A DNA stretch of 64,000 nucleotides from Lineus longissimus (taxonomy: Eukaryota; Nemertea; Pilidiophora; Heteronemertea; Lineidae), in NCBI RefSeq assembly GCF_910592395.1, contig NC_088311.1:312501-376500 (forward strand), written 5' to 3'. The position numbers and the translations under genes are program-made. Shown piece after piece: positions 50,201 through 64,000 of the stretch; the first letter of the stretch is position 1, and the number at the start of each line of letters is the position of its first letter. The notes below the pieces were generated by a model that saw only the letters and a list, made by a program, of their open reading frames with translations, was not told the origin of the DNA and did no database searches.

Positions 50201-50463
50201 TTAGCAGAATGTTGCTTGGGTCCAAATATTGAATATGAAAATGATTTGGTGTTCCTCTATCTCATCCCTGAAGTCCTATTCTTATTTAAAACACTTCAGT
50301 GGTAAGGTATTTTTTTTTAGGTATTTTTAAGAACAATGTTTTCGTATCGTTGTTTCAGTACCCAGAAGATGGTGATGTCAGCGACATGGAGAAAATGATC
50401 CTGTACTATTACAAGACGTGCGATGAGGAGGAACCCCATCCATACATCCCACTGCCGGCATGA
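47207..50463 (+). CDS. GADD45: GADD45 family protein, paralogue 2
   Basis: Second tandem GADD45 gene, four exons (47207-47250, 48466-48691, 49925-50050, 50359-50463), 166 aa. It starts MTLGEV. It shares with paralogue 1 the RVTCGIYATANMLE block, the HVMFCVLP strand, LIEAFCSENDVRLIK, VDSSERLAKLLG and the C-terminal HPYIPLPA. Differences: the loop after the central strand reads TSCGVVEKD where vertebrate members have a strongly acidic stretch, and an intron splits K|VDSSERL where paralogue 1 is continuous. Introns are longer than in paralogue 1. The stress-sensor role is inferred from the family. Confidence 0.92.
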
Positions 50464-53400
50464 CCATTACAAGACTTGTATCAAGCAGCATATCATGGAG
50501 AGGGAATGTAAGCCCTTGTATATACACACACATATAAGTGCGATAGATATCGTAATGTGCTCACTGTAAGTCAATATGCAGTGGGAAAAAAGCAAAAAAA
50601 TTGCATGATGCAAAAATGCAATGATATTGCCTTGTTCAAGACGGTTCAAGTTTTGGAGTTGAGTGGATCTAAAGATTCTTCGGATGATAATGGATGATAT
50701 TTGAGTATCCTGACTGAATGGACAACCTATTAGGTCTTGGACTGAATGGATCATTTTCATTTGTCCGAAGGAAGGTCACCAGCTTCTTCATATTACTTGC
50801 CGTCAGTCGCACGATTTGAGTCGCTGTCACGTGATGGATTGATTGATTTAGGAAAGTGCGGGCGTTAGGAGTGATGTCAGCAGATCATGTAGATGTTGTA
50901 TAACTCCTGATCCCTGTGACAGCTGACTGGAAATGATAGACAGGGATGTTGTGAAGGCAGACTGAACACTGAGGAGAGAACTTTGAGTGGACAGTACACT
51001 CAATCATTGAGGACTTTGACCTGTGGTCATATGGCATTGAGTGTGGCATTGAAAGTTCTGAGGAGTTTTTGGGGTCGGCATTTATTGTTTGTAAGGCTAC
51101 GACTTCACTTTGTAGAGTTGAGTTGTTTGATCATATTGCATTGTGATTAAGTTCTATTGCATCAGCTTGTTGTACTGTTGGCCACAAGCATTATGCCTCG
51201 GACCCTTGGTTTGCATGAACTTTGCTGGCATTTGAAATACAAGTAATCAAGTAGCCAAGTATTGCATCAGTTGGAAAGTGTATGTTGACCCCTGGTTTGG
51301 TGGTAAGACCAATCGGAATGATGGGTATTTCAAAGTAGGCATACTTGTGGCAAGACCCGTTTTACCTGGAAGGGGGTCAGCATGAGTGATTTCTGGGCCA
51401 TGAAAGTCACATCTTGACCCTGTTGTGGGTCATTAGTGTACGACTGTGACTGGCATTTGAGGTCATCAGTTGGAAGTGTCAAAAGTACAGTAATCTATAT
51501 TAGATTGGCATTGACATTGATAGCCTACACTTTGGACTGGACCTAATGGCCACCAGCCAACTCATGTGACCAGAAGCTTCTGCCGACCTAAATGTTAATG
51601 AGGTTCCTGGAACTCATTTGCATAAAGGTAATTTGAATATGATTGACAGTTGTGTAGGGATTTCCTGACCTGGTTAGCAGATTTGATAACGGTTATGAAA
51701 ATGATTACCAAACCAGGGAAGAATTGTTATTTTCTTGGTATTGAATTGTAGTGTGGGTCGGGTCATATGTAATTCACCTTACTATTCATGTGACTTGATT
51801 CACCCAGGACGTCTGGTGGTGACCTGTGATTGGCCATGTATTGGTAGTATCGATGGTGTACGTCTCAAATCATAAGAACAACATGCCAGTGTCCATTCAG
51901 AAAGAAAGGAGAAAATAGCAAGTTTGTTGTGATGAAAATGTGATGCATATTGAATGTGACTTGCACCTTGCTAACATAAAATCAGTGTACGACGCAGTTC
52001 ACAAATGCTTTGATATTTTCATGACAACAACATTGGCTTAGTGAGGAACACTTTGAACTTATTGATTATTATCAATCGTGTAACCATGGTTACTACCATG
52101 GTTACAGTTCAATGCAGACATTGTTATTAAAACTTGGAATGTTTATCTCCGCTCGCTCTCATCTCGAGGTCAGATGTCGAGATGTGAGTTTCAACATGAA
52201 AGAGCAGTGGATGATTGTTTTATGTCATGTTTACTTGTTGATGATAACGTTTATTGATTTTATGTGAATGAAGTCTGTATCTTTATAAGAGTTTATTAGG
52301 TTTGATAAAACCATGGTAACCATGTAAGCTATTGGTGACCTAACTGGTTAAGTAGTGGTGACGTGTAAACACCAGTCTTTCCCCATAAGATATCACTTGT
52401 AGACACAGTGTTTAGACATGCTCGAGTGTAGACTAGTTCATGCCTCTGTTGTCTTTCTCTTGAACATTTTAATAGAACCCAAGCTTTCTTCATCATCTCT
52501 CTGAAAGTGCAGGATGGTCATTTTAAAAATTTCACCAATTTTACATGTGAAATTGTGAAATTCGATCAACTTTTTTATGTTGAAAATATTTATGTTCGAA
52601 GTTTGCCATAGCATTTTGTCTTTGTGTTGATGAAAGAGTTAAAAAGTGTCATTTTAGCAATGTGTGATTAGTGACTCTTTGTTACCAGGGCTAGCTACTT
52701 AGGTCTTTTTGGGAACCTATGACGTTTGAAGTGATAGGTTTTTGGGCCTATGCAACAAACATGATGAATGACAAATTCTTGTTAGTCTTATCGTACATTT
52801 AGGATACTGCACTTGAGTGCATTGTGAGGAATGGGTGCACTGTCAAGGATGGGCCTAATCAAGTCAAGTGTGTGACGTAAATTATGAATGGGACATCTGT
52901 CCTCAAACTTTGCCCACACAGTTCATTTCCGCAGAGCATCTTGTTTGCATCTGATTTATTTGCATGTATTTATTTTATTTATTTCATGAACGTATGTAAC
53001 CATATGTGAATGATTTATATCACACGAAAGCCTGTTGAGCAGGTGCATAGACTGTGAGGGGTGCCCCTTGCTGGTAGCATTGTGAACTTAATTGAGACTT
53101 TAAAACATGTTCTTTTTATAGATTGTAAAGATGCATTTCTGTTTGGGAGCTCGGGTGGGTGAGCTCCAACCTTACTGTGAGCTCGCTTTGACAATTCATG
53201 TCTAAATTGGTACTGTAAAGAACAGGTTTTAAAGCAGGGGGTGGGCCGAGCAGTGTATCACAAGGCATTGTGTTTTCCTTTCATCACAAACATGATATCA
53301 AAACCTAACCAATTGATGAAATGAACTTATTGTAACTTGCCATTTAGCTTGAAGACATTGGGATTGCTTAGAGTAAGTCAACAAGTTCAATTTCCCTCAG

Positions 53401-53655
53401 TTGATGGTAGTATTAGACTGAGGTCGGTAAAATTTAACGAGATAAAGTTCAGTTAGTTAAGATATTGTTTTCTGCACAATGCCCTGTGAAGGTCACATGA
53501 ACAACACACTGGTTGTGTTATTGTTTGTATTTATATACTTTAATATTATCTGTTCCCTTGTAGATAAACTGTAAGGTTTGTTACTGGAGTTTGTATCTAG
53601 AATCATTGGTTCAGTATAAAGAAGGGTAAATCATGATTTATCAGTGAAGAATAAA
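50464..53655 (+). other. Long 3' UTR of the second GADD45 gene
   Basis: About 3.2 kb without a recognised exon, ending at AATAAA (53650-53655). An AU-rich element (overlapping ATTTATT words, about 52952-52985) resembles the instability elements of stress-response mRNAs. A perfect 14-bp palindrome GTAACCATGGTTAC lies at 52080-52093. Confidence 0.55.
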
Positions 53656-53949
53656 AGAAAAATACAGAATTTTCGTCTTTTGAGTTTTTCCTGTGCTGAT
53701 GTCATTTTGAGCTTCTCAATATCTCGTAACTTATTTGCTCCCCCCATGAAGACAGTTATACATATGAGTTTGATGTAACATTATCCCAGATGTGATCCAC
53801 TAGATTGAGACAGTGAATCAGGTGACGACTGGTTATAGAGACGTCCTCAGTAGACAAAGAAGCAAAAACCAGGTTGAGATGATCATAATCTGAAATGGCA
53901 CAACCATGTCCTTTCAGTAAGATGGAGACACCTATTGTGGACACTAGGT

Positions 53950-54760
53950 ACTAAAGAGTGCCCTATGCCAGTCCTACCAAAGCGCATGTTGTCTCTGGTA
54001 CATGCGCCTACCTTGGGTACACCAGTACATGATCTACTACAATAAGGCGACTTGGGCCTGTCTTCTTCAAGAGCATGGTGAGATTGAAGCTCTGCCAAAG
54101 ACAGGGGTCCTGTTGTCCCAGGTACATGAGTTACTTCAATTAGGCTTCTTAAACTACCAAGTTTAGGCACTTGGGTGTGTCTTCAAGAGGATGGTGATAT
54201 GGAACCTCAGTACAATGCAGAAGGCTCCTGATGTACATGGGATTCCATGAGGTATAACAGCTTTTCCCCATCTTCAAGAGCACAGGAGGATCATTTCAAG
54301 CTCTGACAGAGGCAAGCTGGTCCTGGTGTTGTAGGAGATACAACCACACAACACATTTACCAGGTTGTGCCTGTCTTCAAGTGTACAGACTACACACAGA
54401 GACATTTGACGTCGATCATCTGGCAACAATGAGTCCATTTCCGTGCACAGGGATCTTGAAATGGCAAAGAGCACTGCTTGACTTGGCACGTGGCATAGAC
54501 TCTTCCAAAGGCAGATCAGAAACATCCAATTACCTCTATTGTCAAAAATGTGACTGCTCACTAAGGACAGAGGACTAGTCTAGTGGTCTCCCTGTTCTCG
54601 ATGGACTAGTTTACTAGTCTCCTTGTTCTCAATTCTGTATTCAAGTTGACATCATGACAGTCGTCTTGGGCTGTGCAGTCCATGATGGACAATCAGGTTG
54701 TGCCTGTCTTCAAGTGCACAGAAAACAGGGGTCATCGGGCAACCATAGGGCCATTACACA
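53950..54760. repeat. Degenerate repeats between GADD45 and UROD 3' ends
   Basis: The phrase CCTGTCTTCAAG with variants recurs at about 54057, 54175, 54267, 54368 and 54710. Two copies share a longer core (GGTTGTGCCTGTCTTCAAG). A 30-odd-bp duplication (ACTAGT...CTGTTCTC) lies at 54574-54633. Open frames in the interval are short and unrelated to known families. Confidence 0.45.
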
Positions 54761-54794
54761 ATCATGCACTAAAAGTCTCAACTTCATGAATATA

Positions 54795-55633
54795 TTTATT
54801 TCAAAAGTTGCTAACTAATAATGGCAACTTCAACAATATATGATACGTACACCTCACCTGTATATAGCTATAAACTACATGTACATTCAAAATAGACATA
54901 AGTATACATATTTCTCTTCACCATTCTTTCATCATTCTCTTCATGATTGACACAGTAAGCATAATGTCCAACACACAGTAGGAGGTCTCAACTACCACCC
55001 AACAAAGCCCTTCTTCCTCCTTTTCCAAAAATTGTTGGGATTTTGATGCACAACGAAACTGACTGGCAGTCCCTTACAACATGAACATGAATCATAGATG
55101 AAAGATTAAAGAAACTGGAAAGACTAACAAGATTGTCAAGACAAGAAGTGGAGATAAAAAGACGTCAACAGCGACCAGAAACAGACAGTGAGCAAATCAT
55201 GATTGGGTTCCTCACAATATCATTCAGTAACGACACTAGAGGGCCAACCATCATCACCCGCGTAGAGATCTCCAAGTCGAGGCGTTTCATCAAAATATGT
55301 CCGAGCCAGAAGAGCAACCTTCAGTCTATCATGATTTTGACGGATATTTAAATGTGCTTTGGATCTAGTTGTCATGCATGTGCCATGTAGCGCATTACAA
55401 TGTTTCAACAGGAGAGGCTATGATTCAAAGACCTATACAGACCTCCCTTGCCACTGTAAGACATGGCAGAATGAGGCAGTGTCCTCCTACCCCAGGTGAC
55501 CATCAGGGGGAGGAACCTAAGCAATCATAACTCAGCCCCACACCCTACCCCTACAACATGATCACATGGTGGTCTGAATACAGCTTTTAAAAGATGAACA
55601 AGAGATTTGATTCCTAACAATACTGAAGTGTTC
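54795..55633 (-). other. UROD 3' UTR with poly(A) signal
   Basis: Non-coding stretch beyond the UROD stop on the - strand. TTTATT at 54795-54800 gives AATAAA on the - strand. Confidence 0.6.
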
Positions 55634-58600
55634 CTAATCATCATCTTGGCTAGAGTGGGCATGAATAGCATCGACAAATGCTTCTAGATGGTCAGGGTTC
55701 GTGAAGCGATGGATACCATGGCCAAGGTTGGCGATGTAGCGCTGGGTTCCAAATCTGTCAACCATATCACGTGCCATCTTTGCAATTTCCTCCTGAAATG
55801 ATTCAAGCCACTCTGTTAGAATGTTTTTAAATGCTGAGCAATCAGGTTTTGTATACCTCTGAAGAAGACGGAAGAGTTACAGCTACACCAGCCTTCAATT
55901 GTTCATCTTTTCTACTTAGGAATGAGATTCTAGACTAACAGTGGTAGCAGATGAGTTTGTGATGGCCTTGTTGCCAACCATCTCAATATCTTAAAGATAT
56001 AGCCCGAAGGTCTATTCTAATTTTTGATTCAATTCCGACAACAATCTTGTTTCTTACCTTTGAAGCAAACAGGGCGCATGGATCCAGGTTTCCCTGTAAC
56101 GTGACACTGGCACCTGCTAATCTCCTTGCATTCTTTGGTTTAATTCCCCAGTCAAGTCCGACAACATCATATCCAGAGGCCGACAGGTCTTCGATAGAAT
56201 GGTGAGCATCCTTCGCAAACACAACCTGTCGAGAAGTGATAGGTCAGCAAACTGCACACAATAAGCTATTTTCAGATGCAGTTTTTGCAAAGAATACTAG
56301 TAGCAATTGTATTTGTCAGGGGTCAAGTATTGATGGTGAGCCACTCATGATATCTGAATCACATCCTAACTACAATGGTCAACCACCAAGGACAGAATTA
56401 CAACCTACCATGGGAACTGGTGAAATCTTCCTATTCTCGAGATTCTTCTTCACGCCCTCAGCAATCTTGCGGAGATATGGCAAGGAGAACTTGCAGAAGG
56501 CAGGGTATGACAGACAGCCTGCATGGGACTCAAAGACTTGTAGAATCTGAAAGAGGAAGCTCAGGTAAGAAGGGAGGGTAGATAACTGAGGTGGTGAAGT
56601 GGAGGGCCCAACTCACAATCCAAACGTCTTGGGTTCACAGCTTGAGCTCAGGTAATGGATAACGTGCTGACATTGAACCTGAACTCCGAGTCTGACAGCC
56701 CTCACTGCCTACCGACCTCGAGCTTGACTCACCTGTGCACCAGCAACCACCTGCTCCGTCAGGTAAGAGAGCTTGACTCACCTGTGCACCAGCAACCACC
56801 TGCTCCGTCAGGTAAGAGAGCTTGACTCACCTGTGCACCAGCAACCACCTGCTCCGTCAGGTAAGAGAGCTTGACTCACCTGTGCACCAGCAACCACCTG
56901 CTCCGTCAGGTAAGAGAGCTTGACTCACCTGTGCACCAGCAACCACCTGCTCCGTCAGGTAAGAAATGACCACATCTGTGATGATCTGCAGTAGTTTCGC
57001 ACTCGCTTCTGGTTCAGCATACAACCACTTCTTGGCGAGTTCCTTCTGTTGGGCACTGCCATTCTCAACCATGTATGTCATCAGCGTCCACTACAACAAC
57101 AAATGAAACAATAAACTAATGCACTCTACTGTTATCCTGTTGTACATTTACCTTATACAATGAACACAGTTTTCCAGTACCAACTATAGTTAGTTTAAAG
57201 GTAGTCTAAGGGTCATCTGGATTACCTGTTGTAACCAACCAGCATCTGAAGCAAGACCTACCAGCGGTTTAGCCTACTTTACCCTGATTTCCAGCTTAAA
57301 GAATGGGCAGTTGGCTTGACTGTGTCTGCTGAACATGTATTCTGCTAGTGGAACTCCATACAAGATATCACAAGGAATACATGTTGTGGAGCAGGACTTA
57401 CCGGTGCTCCACTGAATCCAAACAATGGCACCTTTCCATCCAGTTTATGTCTCGTCAGAGATATTGCCTCAAACACATAATGCAGTTCCTTCCGTATATC
57501 AACATTCGTTCGCAGACGTTCCAGATCATCAACACTTTTTAAGGGGTTTAACACTTTAATGCCCTGCAAAGAAACAACAAACTTAAGCCCATGAAAGTTT
57601 CCAGATCGCTCTTATCGATTCGAGGTTTGAGGAGAGAGTGCCATGATGGGGAACACTACTTAGGCCTAACTAACTTAGCATTATCAATCTTACATAGAAT
57701 TCTGAAAATTGTTGACCCAAACTTCAAAGAAAGTACTTCACACCCGGCACAGCTGCAGAGAACTAAAAGTCCTTTATGTCTGTTTGGCCGGTCATCAAAC
57801 GATCACATGCAGTGCTCTGTGTTTAATCAATGAAATGAAAGTTATAGATACGGAGTCTGCAGTCTGCTGGTCAAGGTGAGATGGTTACAAAACTTCAATC
57901 CAAGTTCACGCAATTAAGAAGTAAATGATGATAAACACTATAAATACCTGGACAAACCAGCCTGGTTACAGGTTTATCTGAGTCAAAAATAACGCCCAAT
58001 TTGAATAAATGGGGAAGTGGTGAATTACTTGTTACAAAACCTAAACCAGGTCAATGGAACCTTGTCTGATGAATGAGATCTGGCACAGTCGACCTTGTCT
58101 GCAGGAGTGCTGCAGTTTACGAGGGAAATGATCAGCTCAAACCTGGGTCTAAAACTGTCAAAATTGACGAACTCACCTCATTAGGTACCAATTCAAAGTT
58201 GATTCCAAGAGCTTCATTTACAACTAGGATATCAGAGAAGATGATGGCAGCGTCGAGGTCGAACCGGCGGATGGGCTGCAAAGGTGAGATGAGAGAGGAA
58301 CCTCTATGACTGAAACTTTCTCTATAATTGAAGACAAGTGCATCAGTAAAAGTTATCAAATTTGATAGCATTAGACTTCAAAGATTCTTGAACTCGGCAC
58401 TAAATAACTATCAACAGTGATAGAGAAATTATTACACTTGAGGGCAGTTTTAGGCCCTACTGTAAAAGTGCAGATAGCCTTTGGTGTGATGCTTAATTAT
58501 AGAACATATCTGGCAAACAGCTAAGGTACATGTACAAAGTGCATTTACCAAACGTGCAATTCCATTCTAATAGTCACAATGACCTATAATAGGTTTAAAG

Positions 58601-60773
58601 GGTCACAGTACACATGGCTGGGTGTCAGGCCTAGCCTGGCTAAAGTACAAGTCACTTCAGTTACACAACAGAGGATACAATAGTATTATAGACCTCTTCG
58701 GGATCATAACGACATTCATCATGATCATGATATTAGGGTACATGGATTATGGAACATTTCATAAGAACGAAAACTGAATGACATTACTTGAACAAGGTTT
58801 CATAAATGCAAAAACAGGAGCTTTATTAATAATCTAGCAATCAGTGACAATTCACCTTTTAATAATTTCATTTCCCTGAAAACTTGAAATGGGTTGATTG
58901 AGAGATTTCTTGACTGGATGGTGTGTTTCAAGGAGAACCTACCTGTAACGTCAGTTCACAGCAGATCTCTGGATTCTGAACTGATTCTGTAAATGATTGT
59001 CCCTTCCTAGTTTCTAGATATTCTACAATGAAAAACATGAAGAAATGCTAATCTTCCAAACCTTAAGTAAAGCATTATGTTGTTTTCTAATTCATAAGCG
59101 AGGCCAACACTGGTTAGGTCAGGCGAGTACCAAAGCCAAGGGAAGCACTGGAATCAAATGCTTCTGGAAGAAACCAGGAGGAGATGACAAAGATAAATGT
59201 GACCCGCTCTACCAAAACTAGGCGCTTGTCGCATGTGAACTTGACAGGTTGATACGGACTTGTTGTTCATTTCCCTATTGTAGACCTTTTGTGAAATGTG
59301 ACCAAATCAGTTTGTAATAGATTTCACAAAGGGTCTACAAAAGGGAAATGAACAACAAGTCCGTATCAACCTGTCAAGTTCAGATGCGACAAGCACCTAG
59401 TTTTGGTAGAGCGGGTCACAAATTACAACTATTGAGAGAGTGATGCATCAGGGTAGAACATGAGAGCCTAAATGATCGAAAACAAGGAATTGAGACAGTG
59501 AAATGATTGAATGTGTCACCTGGTAAATATCTTCCTGCCTGCCTCATCACCCACACTGGCACACGGTCTGTCTTTTGACCTCGGGCAGCTCGTAGAACAT
59601 TGTCATTCAGGAGCGTTGGAAAGGGCTGCAAAAGGAGGCAATATTTTGGTTTTAAAACTGAATGCATCAGTAGGCCGAGCACCTTGGCCATAGTGCACTG
59701 CCAAAAGAATCTTATTCCGAGGTAAAAAGAATTTGGTTGAAGATTTTCTTTTTAAATAAGTTGATAAAAGTACACGTGGCCTGACAGGGCTTAATAAGTA
59801 ATACAAGTAAAATAAGTTCAAATGACCTTTATCACAACACAATAGGCCCGAAATGTTATAATGGGCCTACCACAAGTAAAGATGTACTTTGTGAATAACA
59901 AAGAAAGCACCTGTACTTAAATCACATTCAGTTACATAACAATCTAGAACATCAGAATGAAGACACCAAGGAGAAAATGCTTTTGTTTTCTGTTTTTTGG
60001 ATGAAGAGAGAACTTTGTGAGAATAAAGTGAACAATCAACTAAATCTGATTCCGACATTGACTGATTGCAGTTTTCGACAGACAAGGCTCCACACCATTG
60101 TAACGAGCTCGTCCCAACATTATCACTATCATACATGTCATAGTCCTGGAGGGATAAGCTGATGTGAAGCTGGCCTAAAACGTACCACCAACTCTTTAGT
60201 ACAATACTGGTGGAGTGACTTGCCCGATGTCACATATCCCCAGAAACTGTCTCTGACCACAGGTCACTGAATCAAGTGTCAGTAAGGCCCGCTTTATAGT
60301 AAGGGGTCAAATCATTGTAAAAAGGGTTCAGGTAGAAGGGGAGCAAAGAATCCTAAGAGGTCTCAAAGAGACCGATTCGGTCCCTGATGGGACTTTGCGT
60401 ATTCCTTCTCCTTTTTCCTACTTAACCCTACATGGACTGTTTTCAATCTTTTAACCCCTTAGGACTGGGCTACTGACCTGACCGTTGATTCAGTGGCCTC
60501 AGTGCTCCAAGTCTGAGTCTGACAGACAAAATCAATGTGAGTTTGTATCGTAGTGGACAATTCGCGGGGTTATAACTGATGATAGATAAGAGTTTCTCTT
60601 TTGGCAAATCATCATTCACAATAATCATCATGACAAATCCCAACTCACTGCATCATGATCATATGAGAATATTTAGGCCTAGGCCTGGCCTACATGGTAT
60701 TGAATTGTAGAAATCGGTTCGAACAAAATCGATGCACACAACTTACCTTGTCTGCAATTGGATCGTAGTTCAT
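55634..60773 (-). CDS. UROD: Uroporphyrinogen decarboxylase
   Basis: Cytosolic heme-pathway enzyme that removes four carboxyl groups from uroporphyrinogen III to give coproporphyrinogen III. Nine exons on the - strand: 60773-60747, 59625-59520, 59022-58943, 58275-58177, 57563-57402, 57090-56929, 56546-56409, 56225-56058, 55792-55634. All are in phase, giving 366 aa (human 367). Key residues fall at the human positions: Arg37 and Arg41 in [10 protein letters not shown], Asp86 in AAIIFSD, Tyr164 in WTLMTY, His339 in YIANLGH. The product should be active. Exon 6 is followed by four intronic copies of its own end and donor, and intron 2 carries a 221-bp hairpin element. The gene is head-to-head with LRRC40 and tail-to-tail with the second GADD45 gene. 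Confidence 0.97.
56733..56977 (-). repeat. 49-bp repeat of the UROD exon 6 end and its splice donor, 5 copies
   Basis: Units starting (on +) CTGTGCACCAGCAACC at 56733, 56782, 56831, 56880 and 56929. The rightmost is the last 49 bases of exon 6; the other four lie in the intron. On the - strand every copy ends GCACAG and is followed by GTGAGT, so five identical donors stand in a row. Reading past the first donor meets a stop within the second intronic copy, so any use of the later donors truncates the protein. Confidence 0.97.
59199..59419. mobile_element. 221-bp hairpin MITE in UROD intron 2
   Basis: Two 99-bp arms (59199-59297, 59321-59419) are reverse complements at 95 of 99 positions by direct comparison and enclose a 23-bp loop. 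The ends read GTGACCCGCTCTACC. The bases AAAT stand on both outer flanks, a possible 4-bp target duplication. There is no open frame. Low arm divergence points to a young insertion. Confidence 0.88.
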
Positions 60774-61095
60774 GTTGAGTTTGTTCTTGTTGATCAGAAG
60801 GTTCTTGAGGATCACTTGTCACACTGGACTGTCGTCTGCTTTTCTTGCCAGGGCCTTATTTAGAGCAAGTTATACAACCCCAATTTATGATAAGTGCAGA
60901 CTGAATTCAACCTCGACCCCAGCCGGTTTCAGCCAGTATTTGCACTCTCCTTTGGGGATTGTCGATTGGAGGCTGGAATACCCTGTGCCCCACTTTTTCT
61001 GTCACAATTTTTTGTCATTTTGCTACCTTTTTAATGGAATTTTTTGACTCTAATTAGATTTTCGATTTGTTCGGGTATATTATTCTGATCTTGCC
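60774..61095. promoter_or_regulatory. Bidirectional promoter interval of UROD and LRRC40
   Basis: Only 322 bp separate the two divergent start codons, so the interval must contain both 5' UTRs and start sites. No TATA, CCAAT or clear GC box was seen, in keeping with a housekeeping promoter. A short upstream exon for either gene cannot be ruled out. Confidence 0.65.

Positions 61096-64000
<2,905 letters not shown>

Noticed and set aside
52080-52110. GTAACCATGGTTAC palindrome as an RFX X-box
   Set aside because: The right half lacks the AAC end of the X-box consensus, and similar CCATGG words are scattered in the window without a pattern.

Overview
The window is nuclear DNA from an invertebrate animal. 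It holds seven spliced protein genes with short exons, GT-AG introns (one probable GC-AG), AATAAA signals, long AT-rich 3' UTRs and many small inverted-repeat elements. Frequent GGCCTA and ACATGTACAT words and the deuterostome-like protein sequences suggest an echinoderm or other invertebrate deuterostome. That placement is an inference, and a lophotrochozoan is not excluded.

Layout, left to right: a short 3' end of an unknown + gene (1-560); HADHB, the mitochondrial trifunctional protein beta subunit (+, 1284-10398, 11 exons), whose first intron carries three copies of a 1.09-kb tandem unit; OSER1 (-, 14313-12665, 3 exons), tail-to-tail with HADHB; a lysine-rich membrane protein that looks like metadherin/LYRIC (+, 15593-20517, 9 exons), head-to-head with OSER1; about 16 kb with no recognisable protein gene (24.7-40.8 kb) apart from promoter-like islands at 33.4 and 34.4 kb; two tandem GADD45 paralogues (+, 41038-42589 and 47207-50463) separated by a 20-copy 47-bp minisatellite; UROD (-, 60773-55634, 9 exons, 366 aa, catalytic residues conserved); and LRRC40 (+, from 61096, running off the right edge), head-to-head with UROD across 322 bp.

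The genes do not form one pathway. HADHB (fatty-acid beta-oxidation) and UROD (heme synthesis) are housekeeping enzymes. The GADD45 pair and OSER1 are stress-response genes, and both GADD45 genes have an E-box, an E2F-like word and CCAAT boxes upstream.

The most unusual signal is the same event in two unrelated genes: the 3' end of a coding exon together with its 5' splice site is tandemly repeated with a 49-bp period (HADHB exon 2, three copies, the third with a small deletion; UROD exon 6, five copies). Because 49 is not a multiple of three, only the first donor keeps the reading frame. The window is also rich in foldback elements: a 221-bp hairpin in UROD intron 2, a roughly 400-450 bp palindromic family in two copies near the LYRIC-like gene, a 126-bp hairpin after HADHB and a 91-bp element at 46.0 kb. 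Nothing resembling a prokaryotic system, a CRISPR array or an intact autonomous transposon was seen.
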